From: DATFNV01 sp963827935
GTDB taxonomy: Bacteria > Planctomycetota > Planctomycetia > Gemmatales > Gemmataceae
Direction: 5' to 3'
DNA length: 64,000 nucleotides
Assembly (NCBI GenBank): GCA_963827935.1
Contig: CAWHCN010000004.1
Coordinates: 992,001 to 1,056,000 of the forward strand
Shown piece by piece: positions 61,251-64,000 of the stretch; position 1 is the first letter of the stretch, and the number at the start of each line of letters is the position of its first letter. The notes under the pieces are model-generated. The model did no database searches. It had not been told where the DNA came from and saw nothing but the letters and a program-made list of their open reading frames with translations. The position numbers were made by a program, and so were the translations under genes.

Positions 61251-63133
61251 CAGAGCGTCCAAGAGGCGGTTGTCGGCGAGCATCTCAACGACAGTGACCT
61301 CCATTTCGGCCGCAAGGTGGAAGGATTCGGATGGAGTGGAAATACTCCCCCGCGCTCTCATTGCGAGGCTCCTGCGAAGAGTCCCTCCCAAGTACTCCGC
61401 AAGAAGACGACGAGCAACGGCCGCACCTGAGATATGCTGACGCCCCTCATGAACTACATCGTTTCGGCACCCATATATCCAGCGGAGGTTGTCGCCTATC
61501 GTAGTCTTGTGTTCTTTATACAGATGGGCCCCGTAAGAGACCCAAAGCCGGACTCGCCAGGCCAGATATGCCAAGTGCGGATAGTTATGGAACACTTGCT
61601 CATCAAGCTCTCGGAATGAGAATCGCAAACACAATTCAATCCACCAACTGATGAGATCCCCGTCAGGTGCCTGGCTTTCTGGTGGATCCAAGTTGTCGAG
61701 CAGGTTGTATCGTTCTGCATAGGCTCGAGCGGCCCGAGCAAAGTAAAGATGTTCGTCGTAGAAAAGGAACAGCGATGACATGGCCCCAGTGGATCGGATC
61801 ACCGTGTCGAGTTTTGCACCTCCCAAACGAGAACCCCGTTCGGCAAGGATCTCTGCGGCAGTCCACAAGTTCACGATGCCGGCTTCATGCTTTGGCGTGG
61901 TTGTGCCGATCCGATACCAATGCAAAGAGTCAGCCCAATCCGGCGGCACTGGACGCACGAACGGAAGGAAAATCTCGTCTTCAGTTTTGCTATCTCGATC
62001 ATGTTCGAGAACGCAGCGATATACAGGACCTCCCCCGTCGTGGGCCACTACACCGCAGTACTGGGTAATTGAAGCGCTTCTCCGACTATAGAGAAAGACA
62101 GCGTCAAGGCACTGCCGGGAGGCTCGTACTGCAAGATCGCGTGCTGCAAAAACGTCGCGAGGGGCAGCTTCAGATTCCCCACTTACTGACCCCAAGTACT
62201 CCTCCACATCGACGCGCAATCCCTGCGGCGATGGCTGTAGCAATTGTTGGTCCTGTCCGAATTGTAACAGCTCGTCTGTGTAGCCCTGGCCAGCCATCAG
62301 GTAAACGCCTGGGGGGAAGATCTCACCCGAGATCTGGAGACCGGGCTCGTCCAATGGCAAGTACACGAGGTATCTCTGTCTGGCCCCCCGCAAGGAACCG
62401 AGGATCAATCCGACCCTCGCTTCGAGCGAAGTGCTATGTAGTCCGATCCTGTCCCCTCGAAGGTACTTGACGGGGAGTTCTGCAAGCCATTCGCGAGATT
62501 ATCCACGATCAAGCGAAAACGATAACACTTCCTCGATGACGGGATAGCCTCCGTCACAGCAGTCCCGCAGGCTAGCTCTCGCGCCATGCAGAGAGTCTCT
62601 TAGATAGCTCAGCAGGGCATCCCTGTACTCGTTGCCTGCTCGTAGCGTGCATGGACGGCAATTGCAAGTTGACGAATTCTTCCAAGAAGGTACTTCTCAA
62701 CATCGATGGTCTTCTGAAGGCCGTATTTCTGGCGGAGAAGACCTTCGCTCTTTTGCCGATCATCGGCCTCTATCACATCAATATAATCCCTGCCGAATGT
62801 GATGAATCGGTGGGCCTCAAGCCGAGCAGGATAGTTCAAGCGAAGGTCGTCTATGCGCTTGATCGCTTGGCGTAAGGAGGCATGAAGCCGATAAGCGAAC
62901 TCCGCATGCTGCTGGAACAAATCGAGTGCCTGCCGGATCACCGCGAAAAGATCGGGCAACGCCAAGGTCCGTAGTATCCTTGTGGCGGGCGCCCGGTCGT
63001 CTTGCAACAGCTCTAGCCACATGGACAGAAAGCCTTGGGCGACCGTGGTCAGGTGTCGCAGGTCCTGCTCCGCGACAATTGAATTGCGGTATTCGTTGCA
63101 ATTCGTCGTCCAGATGTCTTTATCAAGCCGCAT
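61236..63133 (-). pseudogene. Large HEPN-domain protein, broken by a frameshift and a nonsense codon
   Basis: The start at 63133 has an excellent site (GGAGG, spacing 5). The first frame runs to ~62630 (LPDLFAVIRQALDLFQQHAE). After a one-base slip it reads NEYRDALLSYLRDSLHGARA up to an in-frame TAA at 62499-62501, then continues in the same frame (EWLAELPVKYLRGDRIGLHS) to 61236. Near the C-terminus is CRNDVVHEG, the HEPN Rx4H signature, in a helical context. Joined length is ~630 residues. It is reminiscent of stand-alone HEPN abortive-infection proteins such as ApeA, but I cannot confirm the family. It converges on the STAND gene. Confidence 0.6.
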
Positions 63134-63468
63134 GCGACCTCCTTCAAGTGGCGTATCGTGTCACAGACTAAGAGCGTTCGGAACAAATGGAAAAAGCGCC
63201 ATGATGTCAGGTGATCTGGTGATTTCTTCCGCACGCTTTCACGGCGTGCCTCTACGCAGCAATGGTCACTGCCCGCGCAGAAATCGGTACAGGCATTCTG
63301 GCCTTGAGTGACGACCCGCCGCTGTGCCGTTGCCGTTGTCGCCGCCAGTTGGCATCATAAGGCCACCTGCGCCCCTCGCCAATGAAAAGACCCGCTGCGC
63401 CTCATTCCTTCTGCCCACAGGGGACCGGCCTGCTCAAGGCACCTCGCAGCTGGCCGCCCTCGCGGCAA
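63134..63468. other. Intergenic stretch, no gene seen
   Basis: This is upstream of the HEPN gene (minus strand) and presumably contains its promoter. I find no convincing coding frame, RNA or repeat. Confidence 0.4.
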
Positions 63469-63502
63469 GGGTAGTGTCCTGGCATCAGTTAGGACACTAC
63501 CC
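63469..63502. repeat. Perfect 12-bp hairpin, possible transposon end
   Basis: GGGTAGTGTCCT and AGGACACTACCC flank a 10-base loop. It lies beside the point where the DUF72 gene loses homology, so it may be a MITE, a paired transposon end, or the edge of the mobile region. There is no T-tract on either strand that would make it a simple terminator. Confidence 0.55.
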
Positions 63503-63524
63503 GGCAGGGACCAAAGGCAGGAAG

Positions 63525-63855
63525 GCTGCAACACGCAGCAGAGCAGTTTGTCGCCCAGGACGCACGCCGCGGTCAGGAAGTTGCCCACCTCGACCGGGCA
63601 GTCGAGCAGAACTTTCTCGTGCGTAATGACCTGGGGCACCTTGAGCGAGAATCCGAATTTGGCCGGCGTCCGGTCACGCCATCCTTCGACCATTTTGCGG
63701 GACGGACTGCGGTAGAACGTGCTGTTCACCTCGACGACCGGGTAGCCCTCGGCGAGGTAGGAGAGATAGTCCCCGGCGGACAGGTCCGCGGGGTAAAAGA
63801 CGCCGGACCATTCCTTGTACGACCAGCCGCAGGTGCCGATGCGAAGTGGGTGCAC
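63525..63855 (-). pseudogene. Truncated DUF72 protein gene
   Basis: From a GTG at 63855 the frame reads HPLRIGTCGWSYKEWSGVFY, YPVVEVNSTFYRSPSRKMVE and KFGFSLKVPQVITHEK, the unmistakable start of DUF72 (TIM-barrel-like) proteins. Homology ends after LGDKLLCCVLQ at ~63530, about 110 residues in, compared with 240-300 for the family. The downstream part of the frame is junk, next to a hairpin. It is a gene truncated by rearrangement. Confidence 0.75.
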
Positions 63856-63933
63856 GGGAGGGACCTCTTCCCGGCAAGGCCGCCGACGGGACCCGTGCGG
63901 GCCGCGTGTGCGGTTGCTACACTACCGCCCATC

Positions 63934-64000
63934 ATGTATCGGCGCGGCGAGACCGTCAACGAAGAAGATTTCCGGCCCGCCGGGCGGTGTGGCAGGAGGG
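63934..64000 (+). CDS. Possible start of a gene cut by the window end
   Basis: An ATG at 63934 opens MYRRGETVNEEDFRPAGRCG and stays open to the edge. It is divergent from the DUF72 gene with ~80 bases between. Too short to assign. Confidence 0.25.
   Translation, partial: MYRRGETVNEEDFRPAGRCGRR

Overview
The window looks like part of a planctomycete chromosome, most likely a Gemmata-like lineage. The evidence is high GC, a YTV-repeat protein, a PVC-type cytochrome-c/dehydrogenase protein, Ser/Thr kinases fused to long WD40 arrays, an ECF-type sigma factor paired with such a kinase, and a characteristic integrase. Many genes are split by one-base frameshifts (roughly 40 in 64 kb), while others of comparable length (the 989-codon cytochrome protein and the 1405-aa pglX) are intact. 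I read most of the shifts as sequence or assembly errors and annotate the joined genes, naming each break. Clear remnants with missing domains are called pseudogenes.

Region 1 (1-14.1 kb) is backbone: a Cys-rich YTV protein, a secreted PVC-type haem protein, a DUF4058 protein, protoporphyrinogen oxidase, glucose-1-phosphate adenylyltransferase, a calcineurin-like phosphatase, and a divergent sigma factor/kinase-WD40 pair. A tRNA-Arg(ACG) follows.

Region 2 (14.3-36 kb) starts with a tyrosine integrase next to the tRNA and reads as an integrated phage- or plasmid-like element. It holds an HTH/excisionase-like protein, a primase-helicase-like replication protein, a ParB-like protein, an ABC-ATPase/GNAT fusion, an AIPR abortive-infection protein, a second kinase-WD40 gene flanked by two copies of an ASCH gene, an amidoligase/class-II glutamine amidotransferase cassette, terminase-like genes and palindromic MITE-like elements.

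Region 3 (36.5-52.2 kb) is a complete type I BREX locus in canonical order: brxA, brxB, brxC, pglX, pglZ, brxL. An extra HEPN gene sits between brxC and pglX, an ASCH gene overlaps the end of brxL, and brxL is interrupted by a MITE-like insertion that also occurs at 35.1 kb.

Region 4 (52.2-64 kb) continues the defence island. It has truncated SIR2 and helicase fragments, a PD-(D/E)xK nuclease, a SWIM-Rad52 protein, and an XRE regulator with a well-formed promoter and operator. Next is a ~1270-residue protein that appears to join an Mrr-like nuclease, a STAND-type NTPase and an alpha-helical sensor (an Avs-like candidate), then a large HEPN protein broken by a frameshift and a nonsense codon. 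A truncated DUF72 gene beside a perfect hairpin may mark a junction back to backbone. The least-described candidates are the nuclease-STAND protein with its XRE switch, the kinase-WD40 protein with an HEPN-like N-terminus, the BREX-embedded HEPN gene, and the amidoligase cassette with a shared operator-like motif.
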